64,000 bases of DNA from Cryobacterium glaciale (GCF_004402535.1 NZ_SOEY01000018.1:186001-250000); one strand, 5' to 3'. Positions 23,881 through 33,470 are shown, numbered from the stretch's first letter. Numbers and translations are program-made. The notes: a model not told the origin generated them from the letters alone.

Positions 23881-25104
23881 CTACCTCGCCCGCGGCGGCA
23901 CCCGAAGCTCCCGCTGCACCAGCAGAGCGAGCTCCCGCAGGAGCACCTGGTCGACGTCGGCGACTAAACGGGGTTTCGGGTCGAACACGCACAGGGCACC
24001 GATGCGCTCCCCCGACGGGGACTCGATGGGAAAACCGGCGTAAAAGCGAATGAGCGGATCACCAAGCACGAGCGGATTGTGGCTGAACCGGGCATCGCTT
24101 CGGGCATCCTCGACGATGAGCGGGCCGTCGTCACCAATCGTGATCGCGCAGAAGGAGTCTGAGCGGGGCACTTCAGTGGACTCCAGCCCGACCCGGGCTT
24201 TGTGCCACTGGCGGTCACGATCGATGATGGTGATCAGCGCCGATTCGGTGGCGAACAGGCGCTGCGCGAGAAGGACCAGCCGATCGAACCGGGCCTCCGT
24301 CGGGGTGTCGACAATGGCGAGGCCGTCGACGGCCGCTTGCCGGGTGCGTTCCCGGCCGGCGACATCCGCTTGCACCGGCACGGTGCCGGTGATGCCGAGG
24401 CGCGCCGAGTCGAGGCTGTCGGACATGGCACTGGCTAGGAGCACGGCCCAGCCGCGATAGTCGGCGGCGGAGCGATGCCGGTCGATCTCGGTGGTCGCCG
24501 CCGGGGAGAACGGAACAAAAGTCGTGCGCGGTGCCTCCTCGACCAGTCGGGCGCTCACCGTGTTGAGGTCGGTGGCCGACCAGTCGGCGACGAACACCAG
24601 CGGGCGCCGGAAGATTTCGATGCTGCGAATGGGCGGAATGCCGAGCACGAAGATTTGGGTGCTGCGCGAGGTCTCGTGCTCCAGCACCGCGAGCAGGGCC
24701 GCCAGCCGGTCGTGCCATTCGCTAACGCTGGTCAGGTCAAGGGCTTCGTTCACGCCCAGAATGACCACGACGGCGTCAAAACGGCCGAGCCGGGTTCCGT
24801 TCAACGCCACGAGGGCATTCGCGGCGGTCATGGTGCTGCTCGCCACGAGGTCGATGTCGACGCCGCGACCGGTGCGCGCAGACAGTTCGCGGGCGAGCGA
24901 GCCGGGCAGGGCCAGCTGGTGGCTGAGGACGCCCCAGCCGACGGCGGGTCCGCAACCGAGGATGAGAACTCGATCGCTGTCGATTCCTGCGGCGTGGGCC
25001 TGCGGGGCGTCGCTCGGGCGGGGCAGGTGGCGGTCCTGGCGCTCGGCCGATGCCGTCCAGACGCGCATCAGCGGGCGGAGCGCCCACCGGGTCAGGTCGT
25101 GCAT
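23881..25104 (-). CDS. SGNH-like domain lacking its serine, fused to GAF sensor domain
   Basis: A 407-residue cytoplasmic protein. Residues ~35-230 have the alpha/beta order of SGNH hydrolases: LILGCGPAVGWGVLSH in block I position, VDIDLVASSTMTA, FDAVVVILGVNEALDL (GxN block III). The usual GDS is GCG here, so the nucleophile is absent and hydrolysis is unlikely. Residues ~260-400 are a GAF domain: ALITIIDRDRQWHKARVGL, RSDSFCAITIGDDGPLIVED and FYAGFPIESPSGERIGALCV. The likely role is small-molecule or redox sensing, with no output domain. ATG 25104 chosen for AAAGG upstream; an ATG 17 codons earlier lacks a site. Single gene. Confidence 0.75.
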   Translation of the reverse strand: MHDLTRWALRPLMRVWTASAERQDRHLPRPSDAPQAHAAGIDSDRVLILGCGPAVGWGVLSHQLALPGSLARELSARTGRGVDIDLVASSTMTAANALVALNGTRLGRFDAVVVILGVNEALDLTSVSEWHDRLAALLAVLEHETSRSTQIFVLGIPPIRSIEIFRRPLVFVADWSATDLNTVSARLVEEAPRTTFVPFSPAATTEIDRHRSAADYRGWAVLLASAMSDSLDSARLGITGTVPVQADVAGRERTRQAAVDGLAIVDTPTEARFDRLVLLAQRLFATESALITIIDRDRQWHKARVGLESTEVPRSDSFCAITIGDDGPLIVEDARSDARFSHNPLVLGDPLIRFYAGFPIESPSGERIGALCVFDPKPRLVADVDQVLLRELALLVQRELRVPPRAR

Positions 25105-25138
25105 ATTAGCCTTTCGGGTACGGCAGAAAAACTCATTC

Positions 25139-25154
25139 TGCCCCGAATGGGGCA
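25139..25154. terminator. Short hairpin between DUF445 and GAF genes
   Basis: TGCCCC and GGGGCA form a 6-bp stem with a 4-base loop; on the minus strand AGAATGAGTTTTTC follows. It may end the DUF445 transcript. Confidence 0.35.
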
Positions 25155-25195
25155 AGCCCCTTTACCCCGCCCATGATTCTCAGCAAACTTACAGT

Positions 25196-26506
25196 TCACA
25201 CGATCGCGGCCACCGCGTGGGCGAGGGTGAAAATGGCCAGGCCGGCGAGTGCGCCGACCACCGTTCCGTTGATGCGGATGAACTGCAGGTCGCGGCCCAC
25301 CTGCAGCTCGATCTTCGCGGCGGTCTCCGCCGCTGGCCAGCGCTCGACCGTCTCGGTGATGACCCCGGCGATCTCGTGGCGATAGTTGGCGACGATGTAG
25401 CTGGCCGTGTCGGCGAGCCAGCGGTCGATGCGGGAGCCCAGCGCGGCATCCGTTGTGAGGCGGTTGCCCACATCATGCAGAGTCGAACGGATGCCGACCC
25501 GCAGCGCGCTCGTCGGCTCACCGAGGGCCAGCGCGAGGGACGCCTTAATGGCCTCCCAGGTGTCACCGGCGAACTCGCGCAGTTTGGCGTTGTCGAGCAC
25601 CTCAGCCTTGAGGGTCTCGACCCTGTCGATCACGGCCGGCTCGTATTGCAGGTCGTGCATGACCTCGCTGAGGTAGTCGTCGAGGGCTTTTCGCACCGGA
25701 TGCTGCCGGTCACCACGCGCGGACGCCACGAAGGCGAGAACCTCGCGGTAGGCCTTGTCGTCGACGAGTTTGTCGACGAATCCGGGCAGCCAGGTGGGCA
25801 GCCGCTGGGACACCACGCGGCCGAACGCCTCGGGGTGGGCGCGCAGCCACCCGTCGGCGCGGTCGAGCAGCAGGTCGACGGCCGCGTGCTGCTGCCCGCT
25901 CGTGACGAGCCGCTCCCCCACCCGACCGAGGCTCGGGCCCCACTCGGGCTTGACCAGGTGTTCGCGGGCGACGGATTCGATGAGGTTCTTGATGGCGTCG
26001 TCCCCGAGCAGGTTGAGCAGGCCCCTGCCGGCGACGGCGAGTTCGTCGGTGAGTCTCTCGGCGTTCCTGTCGTCGCTGAGCCAGGCCCCGAGGCGGCGGG
26101 CCGGTTGCACCGATTCGAGCTTGCCGCGAATGACCGCCTCGGAGAGAAAGTTGGTCTCGACGAATTCGCCGAGGCTCGCGCCGATCTCGTCCTTACGGTT
26201 GGCGATGATATTGGTGTGCGGGATACGGAGGCCCAGCGGGTAGCGAAACAGGGCGGTCACGGCGAACCAGTCGGCGATCGCGCCGACCATGCCGCCCTCG
26301 GCCGCGGCGCGCACGTATTCGAGCCAGGGATAGCGGTCTTGCAGGGCGAACGACACGGTGAAGATGACGGCCATGAGGGCGAGCAGGCCGGCCGCGAGCC
26401 GCTTCATGCGTTTCAGGGCGGTGCGGCGGGCCGCGTCAGTGGGTGATTCGACGGGGGCGGCCGCGTCAGTCGTCTGTTCGGGTGCCGTGGAGGTGGTCTG
26501 CGCCAT
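25196..26506 (-). CDS. DUF445 (YjiN-like) membrane protein
   Basis: A 436-residue protein of the DUF445 family. After a Thr/Ala-rich leader there is a membrane helix (LAAGLLALMAVIFTVSFAL), then the signature YVRAAAEGGMVGAIADWFAVTALFRYPLGL and NIIANRKDEIGASLGEFV. A long helical region (residues ~120-410) ends in a second hydrophobic segment (VVGALAGLAIFTLAHAVAAIV), so both ends are membrane-anchored with the helical part on one side. The function of the family is unknown. It diverges from the copper locus at 26581, which may give a shared regulatory region. Confidence 0.88.
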   Translation of the reverse strand: MAQTTSTAPEQTTDAAAPVESPTDAARRTALKRMKRLAAGLLALMAVIFTVSFALQDRYPWLEYVRAAAEGGMVGAIADWFAVTALFRYPLGLRIPHTNIIANRKDEIGASLGEFVETNFLSEAVIRGKLESVQPARRLGAWLSDDRNAERLTDELAVAGRGLLNLLGDDAIKNLIESVAREHLVKPEWGPSLGRVGERLVTSGQQHAAVDLLLDRADGWLRAHPEAFGRVVSQRLPTWLPGFVDKLVDDKAYREVLAFVASARGDRQHPVRKALDDYLSEVMHDLQYEPAVIDRVETLKAEVLDNAKLREFAGDTWEAIKASLALALGEPTSALRVGIRSTLHDVGNRLTTDAALGSRIDRWLADTASYIVANYRHEIAGVITETVERWPAAETAAKIELQVGRDLQFIRINGTVVGALAGLAIFTLAHAVAAIV

Positions 26507-26580
26507 GGTTACAGCCTGCCCGATTGCGGTGCTGCGCGCTGCTCATTTGTTCGTCTTTAGCGGGAGCCGATGACTTTCCG

Positions 26581-26597
26581 ATACTCTATGGGGGTAT
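26581..26597. promoter_or_regulatory. CsoR-like copper box 1
   Basis: ATACTCTATGGGGGTAT is a pseudo-palindrome of the ATAC...GGGGGTAT type bound by CsoR-family copper repressors. It lies between the divergent DUF445 gene and the DUF305 remnant and nearly matches the box at 26998. Confidence 0.6.
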
Positions 26598-26789
26598 GCA
26601 ATTCGTTCGGACCGCGCTAGGCGACGAAGGTGACATGAGCCCGACATCGGTCATGGCCGCATCCGCTTCGAAGGATGCACGGTTCAACGTGCGCACCTCG
26701 TTGCTCGCGCCTCACCGTTCTCTGCATCAGCCGCGTCTAGAACCACGTACTCTCGGGCGCAGCGCGACTGGGATGCCACCGAGAACGGG

Positions 26790-26960
26790 ATGGCTGACAT
26801 GGACCACGGCATGGGCGGCATGATGGCGCTGCAGGACGCGTTGGGAGCGGATGCCGGCGCCCTCTACCTGACCCAGATGATCATGCACCACGAGGGCGCG
26901 ATCGTGAGTTCACAGACCGCCGAGATCGCAGTGATGAACGACCTTCTCGCCACGGAATAA
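26790..26960 (+). pseudogene. DUF305 protein remnant (copper locus)
   Basis: The frame reads ...DATENGMADMDHGMGGMMALQ, then GALYLTQMIMHHEGAIVSSQTAEIAVMNDLLATE and stop. DUF305 proteins have a longer stretch between HHEGAI and the S-Q-x-x-EI segment; here HHEGAI is joined directly to VSSQTAEI, an in-frame loss of roughly 20 codons. The upstream in-frame codons do not give a convincing signal peptide. DUF305 proteins are secreted, Met/His-rich and often next to copper exporters, which fits the position between two CsoR-like boxes and ahead of the CopB-like ATPase. I call it a decayed gene, though a small residual protein is possible. Confidence 0.7.
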
Positions 26961-26997
26961 CGCTTGGCTCGCGAAATGCGCGAACTCCCCAGCCTGA

Positions 26998-27013
26998 ATA
27001 CTCTTGGGGGTAT
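26998..27013. promoter_or_regulatory. CsoR-like copper box 2
   Basis: ATACTCTTGGGGGTAT, one base shorter than box 1, ends 24 bases before the CopB-like ATPase start; GAGGAAAAC follows as the ribosome site. It should make the ATPase copper-inducible. No csoR gene is in the window. Confidence 0.65.
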
Positions 27014-27037
27014 AAGAAACCTATATACGAGGAAAAC

Positions 27038-29170
27038 ATGACACAGCCTGACCATCACGGCACGATGAACCACGCTTCTGCGCAGCCGGGCACTATGGAC
27101 CACGCTATGAACCACGGGGCCATGAACCACGGCGGCCACGGCGATCACGTCGGGCAGTTTCGGCGCCTGTTCTGGACCATGCTCGTCATCGCGGTGCCGG
27201 TGGCTGGGTTCAGCCACATGTTCTCGATGCTCGTCGGTTATGCCCTGCCCGACATCGTGGGCGTGACGTGGGTCTCCCCCGTACTCGGCACCGTTATGTA
27301 CGTCTGGGGCGGGCGGCCGTTTCTGACCGGGGCTGTATCCGAGCTGAAGACTCACAAGCCCGGCATGATGCTGCTGATCGCCCTCGCGATCACGGTCGCG
27401 TTCCTCGCATCCTGGGGCGCGAGCCTCGGCCTCATCGATGCCGAGCTCGACTTCTGGTGGGAACTGGCCCTGCTGATCGTGATCATGCTGCTCGGCCACT
27501 GGATCGAAATGCGGTCGCTGGCGCAGACATCCACTGCCCTGGAATCGCTCGCCGCGCTGCTGCCGGATGAGGCCGAACGGGTCGAGGGCGATGACCTCGT
27601 TGGCGAGCACAGCGTCGTCGTCTCGCCGAGCGAGCTGGTGCTCGGCGACCTCGTCGTGGTGCGGCCCGGCGGGCGCGTGCCGGTCGACGGGCAGGTCACC
27701 GAGGGCACGGCCGACGTCGACGAGTCGATGATCACCGGCGAATCACGCCCGGTGCAGCGCACCGTCGGCGATCAGGTCGTGGCGGGCACCGTCGCGACCG
27801 ACTCCGCCCTGCGGGTGCGGGTCACGGCGGTCGGCGAGGACACCGCACTGGCCGGAATCCAGCGACTCGTCAGCGAGGCGCAGAGTTCGTCGTCGCGGGC
27901 GCAGCGCATCGCCGACCGGGCGGCCGGCTGGCTGTTCTGGTTCGCGCTCGGTGCCGGGGTCGTGACCGCCATCGTCTGGACCCTGCTCGGTCAGCCGCAG
28001 GATGCCGTGGTGCGCACTATCACCGTGCTCGTCATCGCCTGCCCGCACGCCCTCGGGCTCGCGATTCCGCTCGTCGTGTCGATCGCTACCGAACGCGCGG
28101 CGAAGGGTGGCGTTCTGATCAAGGATCGGCTCGCCCTCGAGAGCATGCGGCAGGTCACCTCGGTGCTGTTCGATAAGACGGGCACGCTCACGAAGGGCGA
28201 GCCGACCGTGAGTCACGTTGCTGTTTCTGTTCCTGGCAGCGAAGCGGATGCTGCGGCTCGCGTCGGCGCGGCTGCGTCGATCACCGCAGATGCGGTGCTC
28301 GCGTGGGCTGCCGCGGTGGAAGGTGACAGCGAGCATCCGCTGGCCCGCGCCATCGTGACGGCGGCGCGCCACCGTGGGCTCACCGTTCCGCGGGCGAGCG
28401 AGTTTCAGACTGCCGCGGCGGTAGGCGTCACCGGCCTCGTCGACGGGCGGCGAATCGGTGTCGGCGGGCCGAGCATGCTCAACGAACACGGCGCGCAGCC
28501 GCTGGCCGAGACCGTACCGTGGCAGAGTCAGGGCGCGATCATTCTGCACGTGCTGCGCGATGGCGTGGTCATCGGCGCGATCGGCCTTGCCGATGAGATT
28601 CGCGAGGAATCAGTGCAGGCCGTTGACGCCCTGCACCGGCAGGGCATCGAGGTGGTCATGATCACCGGCGACGCCGAAGCGGTGGCCCGATCGGTGGCCG
28701 GCGAACTCGGCATCGACCGGGTATTCGCGGGCGTGCACCCGGAGGACAAGGCCCGCAAGGTTGCCGAACTGCAGCAGGAGGGCCGCCGCGTGGCGATGGT
28801 CGGCGACGGGGTCAACGACGCGCCGGCGCTGGCCCAGGCCGATGTCGGCATCGCGATCGGCGCTGGAACCGACGTGGCGATCGCCTCGGCGGGCGTCATT
28901 CTCGCCAGCGACGACCCGCGTTCGGTGCTCTCGGTGATCGAGTTGTCACGGGCAAGCTACCGCAAGATGAAGCAGAACCTGTGGTGGGCGGCGGGCTACA
29001 ACCTTCTGTCGGTTCCGCTCGCCGCCGGGGTGCTCGCGCCGATCGGGTTCGTGCTGCCCATGGAGATCGGGGCGCTGCTCATGTCGGTGTCGACAGTGGT
29101 CGTGGCGCTGAATGCGCAGCTCTTGCGGCGTCTCGACCTGCGCCCGGAGGCGAGCGTGCGCGAGCGGTAG
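27038..29170 (+). CDS. copB: CopB-like P1B-type heavy-metal ATPase
   Basis: A 710-residue metal-exporting ATPase. The N-terminus is Met/His-rich (DHAMNHGAMNHGGHGDH), a probable metal-binding tail replacing an HMA domain. The metal-site motif is CPH (335-337, VLVIACPHALG), typical of the CopB/P1B-3 group that exports copper or silver. Catalytic blocks: TGES 233-236, phosphorylated DKTGT at D379, HP in GDSEHPLARA, and MVGDGVNDAP. The closing helices (LLSVPLAAGVLAPIG, EIGALLMSVSTVVVALN) are typical. Length is normal. The start has GAGGAAAAC upstream and a CsoR-like box before it. A GGGCCC palindrome lies 23 bases after the stop. Confidence 0.93.
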   Translation: MTQPDHHGTMNHASAQPGTMDHAMNHGAMNHGGHGDHVGQFRRLFWTMLVIAVPVAGFSHMFSMLVGYALPDIVGVTWVSPVLGTVMYVWGGRPFLTGAVSELKTHKPGMMLLIALAITVAFLASWGASLGLIDAELDFWWELALLIVIMLLGHWIEMRSLAQTSTALESLAALLPDEAERVEGDDLVGEHSVVVSPSELVLGDLVVVRPGGRVPVDGQVTEGTADVDESMITGESRPVQRTVGDQVVAGTVATDSALRVRVTAVGEDTALAGIQRLVSEAQSSSSRAQRIADRAAGWLFWFALGAGVVTAIVWTLLGQPQDAVVRTITVLVIACPHALGLAIPLVVSIATERAAKGGVLIKDRLALESMRQVTSVLFDKTGTLTKGEPTVSHVAVSVPGSEADAAARVGAAASITADAVLAWAAAVEGDSEHPLARAIVTAARHRGLTVPRASEFQTAAAVGVTGLVDGRRIGVGGPSMLNEHGAQPLAETVPWQSQGAIILHVLRDGVVIGAIGLADEIREESVQAVDALHRQGIEVVMITGDAEAVARSVAGELGIDRVFAGVHPEDKARKVAELQQEGRRVAMVGDGVNDAPALAQADVGIAIGAGTDVAIASAGVILASDDPRSVLSVIELSRASYRKMKQNLWWAAGYNLLSVPLAAGVLAPIGFVLPMEIGALLMSVSTVVVALNAQLLRRLDLRPEASVRER

Positions 29171-29193
29171 CCGAGCCGCGGCATCCGCTCGCC

Positions 29194-29261
29194 GGGCCCA
29201 CCTTCTGAAAGTGGGCCCATGATCAATCGTGGGCCCACTTTCCGGGCCCGGGCCCGGAAAG
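29194..29261. repeat. GGGCCC palindromic repeat
   Basis: GGGCCC-ACCTTCTGAAAGT-GGGCCC-ATGATCAATCGT-GGGCCC-A followed by CTTTCCGGGCCC and its exact reverse complement (29238-29261). It fills the gap between the convergent CopB-like and amine oxidase genes. Confidence 0.9.
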
Positions 29262-29284
29262 CAAGCGCACACTCGCCTGCCGGG

Positions 29285-31225
29285 TCAGTGGCAGTGACCA
29301 CCGGATGCCGGCGGCGCGGTGGACAGCACAGCCGCCGGCACGTCGAGCACCGGGCTGCGGTCGAAGAAGCCGTCGGGACGCAGCTTGAAGCCCACGGTGT
29401 CGACCGGCATGATCGGCCAGTCCTCGACCCGGGGAAAGTGGGTCAGGCCGAAGGTGTGCCAGAGCACGATGTCTTCGCCGTCGATGTCGCGATTGGCAGC
29501 GATGAAGGCGGGAAGTCCGGCTCCGCCGGAGTGCTGGTTAACGAAGTCGCCGGTGGGATAGCGCTCGTCCTCGGCGAAGCGGGTGACCCAGAGCCCCTTG
29601 GTGGCGAACGCCGCGCGCTGGGCGACCGACGACAACGGGTCAGCGAGCAGCATGGGCAGCCCCTGCGGGTGCAGCTTGTAGGCCACGGGTTCGCCGAGCC
29701 GATTGAGGGAATTGGGGTTGGAGACGTGCCAGGTGCGGCCGATGGAGGCATCCGCTTGTCGGACGCCCTCGGATTCGGTCGCGAGCACGGTGCGCTGGCG
29801 GGTGAAGGCGTTGCCGCGTTCGTTGCCTGGACCCATCGGCACGCGCACGACGTCTTCCTCCTCAACGCGGTTGGTGTCACCGTCGAGCGCCATGTCGAGG
29901 CGGGCGCTGAACAGGTGCTGGTGAAAGGGAGCACCGAGTCCGGGGGCGATTTCGGAGGCGTAGGGGTAGCCCTTGCCGGCGTAGGCGCTCGTGAAGACGA
30001 CGCCGGTGGCCTTGGCCTCGAATTCGATGGTGCCGTCGAGATAGAGGTACCAATAGAAGCCGTAGTCGTAGTTGCCGACCGTGGTGAAGAAGGAGATCAC
30101 GAAGCGGCGGTTGCGGCGGGTGTATTCGATGCCGCTCCAGAGGTCGCTGTGCTTGGCGAGGATGCTCCAGTCCTCTTCGTGCATGCAGATGCCGTTGCGA
30201 ATCTCGCGCGGGTTGCCGAAGCCGTCGGTGATGACCGGGCTCAGGTAGGTAATCTCGCCGAGGCAGTCGCAGCCGAGTTCAAGGGAGTTGGCGTACTGGC
30301 CGACCAGGTATTCGCCGGTGTCGAAATAGTTCTGCCAGGACCGCACCGGTGCGGGATCGCCGTAGGGCACGACCATCTCGGCGATCGACGCCCGACGGAT
30401 GATCGACCGCGTCGTGGAACCGTCGCGAAAGCCGATGTTGTGCAGCACGACGCCCTCGCGCACGTCGAAGCCCACATCGAGGCTCCACTTCTCCCACTCC
30501 ACGTGGTTGCCGCCGGTGACAGTGAAGCTCACGCCCTCTGGCTGGGTGATACTGATCGGTTTGAGCGTCTCGCGCAGCGGCCCGGTGAGGGTGGGATCGG
30601 TGTAGTTGCCGTGTTCGGCGGGAATGGGCACGACGCCGAAGTCGAGCACCTGGTCGACGGTCTTCGCTACGATGTCAACGTAGGCGACGAGGCCGTCGAT
30701 CGGGTGCGCCCAGGCGCTGTCTTCCGGAAAGTTCTGCACGAAGGCGAGCCCGCGCAGAATACGGTGACCCTTCTCGTTCGGGTACTCGAAGACGCCGGCC
30801 GAGAGGGGCGCGACGCGCACGGTGGCCACGTCGATTCCGCGGGCTGCGAGCGCGGCGAGCCAGCGGGCATCCGTGGTGAGCAGCTCTTCGACGGCGCCAA
30901 ATTCTTCTTCGAGCACGGGCAGCTCGCCGGTGAGCGCGGTGTCGAGGGTCACGCTCGATTCGATGGTGTTGTGGGTGGCCGAGACGATCACGTCGGTGGG
31001 GGCGGCGCCGGACACATCGTGCAGGAAGACGCGAAAGCGCCGGTCGAGGTCTGTGGCGTGTCTCGGCGGGTCGAGCAGGCCGAGGTAGGCGACGCGGATG
31101 CTGTCGCCGAACAAACCGGCATCGGCCAGAATCGTGCGGACTCTCTGTAGTTCGTCTGCGGTGGGCAGCGCGAAGGCGGTCACGGTGTTAGTAGGCACAG
31201 TGTCAGCGGTCTCGGCGGTGAGCAT
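29285..31225 (-). CDS. tynA: Copper-containing primary-amine oxidase
   Basis: A 646-residue topaquinone enzyme that oxidises primary amines to aldehydes, releasing ammonia and hydrogen peroxide. The cofactor tyrosine is Y386 in the NYDY motif of [10 protein letters not shown]. The catalytic base is D302 in NYFDTGEYL. Copper ligands are H435 and H437 (FHQHLF) plus a third in [15 protein letters not shown] near the C-terminus; [12 protein letters not shown] is also conserved. No signal peptide is seen, as in actinobacterial homologues that act in the cytoplasm. It is divergent from a TetR regulator and lies near an APC permease. Substrate (tyramine, phenethylamine, histamine) cannot be decided. 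The adjacent copper exporter may be coincidental. Confidence 0.95.
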   Translation of the reverse strand: MLTAETADTVPTNTVTAFALPTADELQRVRTILADAGLFGDSIRVAYLGLLDPPRHATDLDRRFRVFLHDVSGAAPTDVIVSATHNTIESSVTLDTALTGELPVLEEEFGAVEELLTTDARWLAALAARGIDVATVRVAPLSAGVFEYPNEKGHRILRGLAFVQNFPEDSAWAHPIDGLVAYVDIVAKTVDQVLDFGVVPIPAEHGNYTDPTLTGPLRETLKPISITQPEGVSFTVTGGNHVEWEKWSLDVGFDVREGVVLHNIGFRDGSTTRSIIRRASIAEMVVPYGDPAPVRSWQNYFDTGEYLVGQYANSLELGCDCLGEITYLSPVITDGFGNPREIRNGICMHEEDWSILAKHSDLWSGIEYTRRNRRFVISFFTTVGNYDYGFYWYLYLDGTIEFEAKATGVVFTSAYAGKGYPYASEIAPGLGAPFHQHLFSARLDMALDGDTNRVEEEDVVRVPMGPGNERGNAFTRQRTVLATESEGVRQADASIGRTWHVSNPNSLNRLGEPVAYKLHPQGLPMLLADPLSSVAQRAAFATKGLWVTRFAEDERYPTGDFVNQHSGGAGLPAFIAANRDIDGEDIVLWHTFGLTHFPRVEDWPIMPVDTVGFKLRPDGFFDRSPVLDVPAAVLSTAPPASGGHCH

Positions 31226-31317
31226 TGCTTCTCTTTTCCTGAATCGGCCGGGATGCGTCAGTGTGACCCCGGGAGTTTTTTCCTATGGTTGTAGAATATA
31301 AAGCCATCAAGCCGGTG

Positions 31318-31350
31318 CTGGCAAGCGTTTCGAGAATCTTTCTGGCAAGC
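31318..31350. promoter_or_regulatory. Paired CTGGCAAGC direct repeat, candidate TetR operator
   Basis: CTGGCAAGC occurs at 31318-31326 and 31342-31350, 24 bases apart, in the divergent promoter region between the amine oxidase and TetR genes. TetR sites are usually inverted, so this may be an activator site instead. Confidence 0.4.
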
Positions 31351-31375
31351 TGATGATTCGCCATCAGGAGGGCCC

Positions 31376-31972
31376 ATGCCGAAAGTCGTCGATCACGACC
31401 AGCGTCGCGTCGAGCTGGTCAACGCCACCTGGCGCATCATCGCCCGGCACGGCATCGAGGGCGCGACCCTGCGCGAGATCGCCACCGAGGCCGGATTCGC
31501 CAACGGCGCCCTCAAGCCCTACTTCGGCACGAAGGACGACCTGCTGACGTTCGCCTTCGGGCACGTGTTCAGTCAGACCAATCGACGCATCGAGCGCTCG
31601 ACCGCCGACCTGGCCGGGCTCGCCGCCGTGCGCGCGTACTGCCACGAGATTCTGCCGCTCGACGAGACGCGGGTGAGCGAGGCCCGCATCGTGATTCCGT
31701 TCTGGCAGAAGGCGCTCAGCAACGCCGCGAAAGCGCACCTGCACGACGAATCCATGCAACAGTGGCGGCGCGCCCTGCTCGGGCACCTGACCGAGGCGCG
31801 AGCCGCCGGCGAGGTGCACACCACCATTACCGACACGGATGTCGTGGGTCACCTCATGAATGTTATGCTCGGCGCGCAGATCACCGCGGCGCTCTCCCCC
31901 GACGAGCACGCGCCGGAGCAACTCGTGGCGCAGCTCGACGGTTATCTGCAGCTCCTGTCGACCGGAGAATAG
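31376..31972 (+). CDS. TetR family regulator of the amine locus
   Basis: A 198-residue repressor. The helix-turn-helix is WRIIARHGIEGATLREIATEAGFANGALKPYFGTKDDLLTFAFGHV, with unusual ALKPYF where many relatives have SLYYHF. The C-terminal ligand domain is of the BetI-like type. The ATG at 31376 has AGGAGG 4 bases before. Divergence from the amine oxidase gene points to control of amine degradation. The ligand is probably an amine or its aldehyde; this is inference. Confidence 0.88.
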   Translation: MPKVVDHDQRRVELVNATWRIIARHGIEGATLREIATEAGFANGALKPYFGTKDDLLTFAFGHVFSQTNRRIERSTADLAGLAAVRAYCHEILPLDETRVSEARIVIPFWQKALSNAAKAHLHDESMQQWRRALLGHLTEARAAGEVHTTITDTDVVGHLMNVMLGAQITAALSPDEHAPEQLVAQLDGYLQLLSTGE

Positions 31973-32081
31973 CGGGTCGCTGGGCACCCGCGCCCCGGGG
32001 AAAGCCGCACGGGCGGGCGGATGCTGCACCCGCGCCCGGCAGGCCAGCCGCGCGGGCATTCTCTGGCAGCGTCAGCAGCAA

Positions 32082-32146
32082 ATGACCGCGCGAACGCCCG
32101 CCATTTCGCACAGCGCGTGCAGAAGATGGCCGCGCGAGCACGCCAT
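32082..32146. repeat. Two long direct repeats upstream of the AraC gene
   Basis: ATGACCGCGCGAACG...CCAT (32082-32104) and ATGGCCGCGCGAGCA...CCAT (32126-32146) are 44 bases apart. The first runs on into CGCCATTTCGCACA, resembling the tandem site at 33303. They may be binding sites for the AraC-type regulator. The rest of the 332-base gap 31973-32304 shows no gene. Confidence 0.45.
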
Positions 32147-32304
32147 ATTGGAGATTGACCGCGCTCTCGTCGGTCTATTTTCGCCGAGTGTCGAAAAAAG
32201 AATGACAACGGCGCCGCACTGGACTACATTGACTGCAGACGATCATTGATCGACCCCTGGGGTCAGATCTGGTCGGCGTCCTGGACCCAGCGAAGGAGCT
32301 GCTC

Positions 32305-33282
32305 GTGACGATGGCCGTTGTGAACTCGGTGACGGAAGCCGCGCCCGTGTCGGTCGACAGCATCTCCTGCGCGGTCGCCGACTCATTCGCCCACTGGCGC
32401 ACGCTCGTTTCGCAATCGTTCGTTCCGCTCGAGGTGCGCCGGCAATCCCGTACCTTCCACGGCACCCTGCGCTCGCGCGTGCTGGACGAGCTCTCGATCG
32501 TCGAGGTCACCGCCAACGGACACCAGGTCGTGCGTACACCCTCACTGATCGCGGCATCCACTCGGCAGTATTTCAAGCTGAACCTGCAACTGACCGGCAC
32601 CGGCCTGCTCGTGCAGGACAACCGCGAGGCCACCCTGCGCCCCGGCGACCTGGCCGTCTACGACACCAACCGGCCGTATACGCTCGAGTTTGAGGAGGAC
32701 TTTCGCACCCTCGTACTCATGTTTCCGCACGATGTGCTCGACCTGCCGGCCGATTCGGTCGGCCAGCTCACTGCTGTGCGGCTGCCAGGCGACGCCGGGC
32801 TCGGCCGTCTGATCAGCCCGTTCATGGTGCAGCTCGCCGAGAACCTCGACGTGCTCTCCGGTGCGAGCGGACACCGCCTCGCCTACAACGCCGTAGATCT
32901 GATCGCGACCATGTTCGAGAGTGAACTGAACCTGCGCCGCGACCCGGTGGCGGGGGCGCACGGCGACCTGCTCGGTCGCATCCGCTCGTACGTGGATGGG
33001 CATCTCGGTGACCCCGAACTCTGCCCGGCGAGCATCGCGGCAGCCCACTTCATCTCGACCCGGCATCTGCACAACGTGTTCCACGAGGCCGACAGCACCG
33101 TGGCAAGCTGGATCCGCAGCCGCCGGCTCGAGCACTGCCGGCGCGACCTGCGGGACCCCATTCTCAGTGATCGCTCGGTCGGCACGATCGCCGCCCGCTG
33201 GGGCTTCGTCGACGCCGCCCACTTCAGCCGCATTTTTCGCACGGCCTTCGGCGAAACGCCGAGCACCTACCGCCGCGCCTGA
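32305..33282 (+). CDS. AraC family regulator (AraC-binding-2 type)
   Basis: A 325-residue regulator. The first ~200 residues form a cupin-type sensing domain (LKLNLQLTGTGLLVQ-like core, LRPGDLAVYDTNRPYTLEF). The C-terminal DNA-binding domain is GRIRSYVDGHLGDPELCPASI, ISTRHLHNVFHEADSTVASW, then SVGTIAARWGFVDAAHFSRIF and the FGETPSTYRR end. GTG 32305 with AAGGAG 6 bases upstream is preferred over ATG 32311. It stands between the TetR gene and the permease and is probably an activator of one or both. Confidence 0.88.
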   Translation: MTMAVVNSVTEAAPVSVDSISCAVADSFAHWRTLVSQSFVPLEVRRQSRTFHGTLRSRVLDELSIVEVTANGHQVVRTPSLIAASTRQYFKLNLQLTGTGLLVQDNREATLRPGDLAVYDTNRPYTLEFEEDFRTLVLMFPHDVLDLPADSVGQLTAVRLPGDAGLGRLISPFMVQLAENLDVLSGASGHRLAYNAVDLIATMFESELNLRRDPVAGAHGDLLGRIRSYVDGHLGDPELCPASIAAAHFISTRHLHNVFHEADSTVASWIRSRRLEHCRRDLRDPILSDRSVGTIAARWGFVDAAHFSRIFRTAFGETPSTYRRA

Positions 33283-33302
33283 ACCGGTTCGTCAGCGCAG
33301 AC

Positions 33303-33332
33303 CTGCGCCATTCGACACTGCGCCATTCGACA
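33303..33332. repeat. Perfect tandem 15-bp repeat, candidate AraC site
   Basis: CTGCGCCATTCGACA is repeated exactly, with no gap, at 33303-33317 and 33318-33332. Adjacent direct repeats are the usual binding layout for AraC-type regulators. It lies about 140 bases before the APC permease and just after the araC gene. Confidence 0.55.
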
Positions 33333-33470
33333 ACTCCGGTGCCGCAAATGGCAACCCGTTCGGCTCAGAGATTGCCACGCTGTGAGGTACACGCAGCAGA
33401 CACGGATGCCGCGGCATCCGCTCACCGACAGCACACCTGCACCTGACCTCTTACTCAACGAGGAGTAGCC

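Noticed and set aside
27038-31225. Copper exporter and copper amine oxidase as one functional unit
   Set aside because: They converge, are separated by a repeat, and only the exporter has copper boxes; closeness may be chance.
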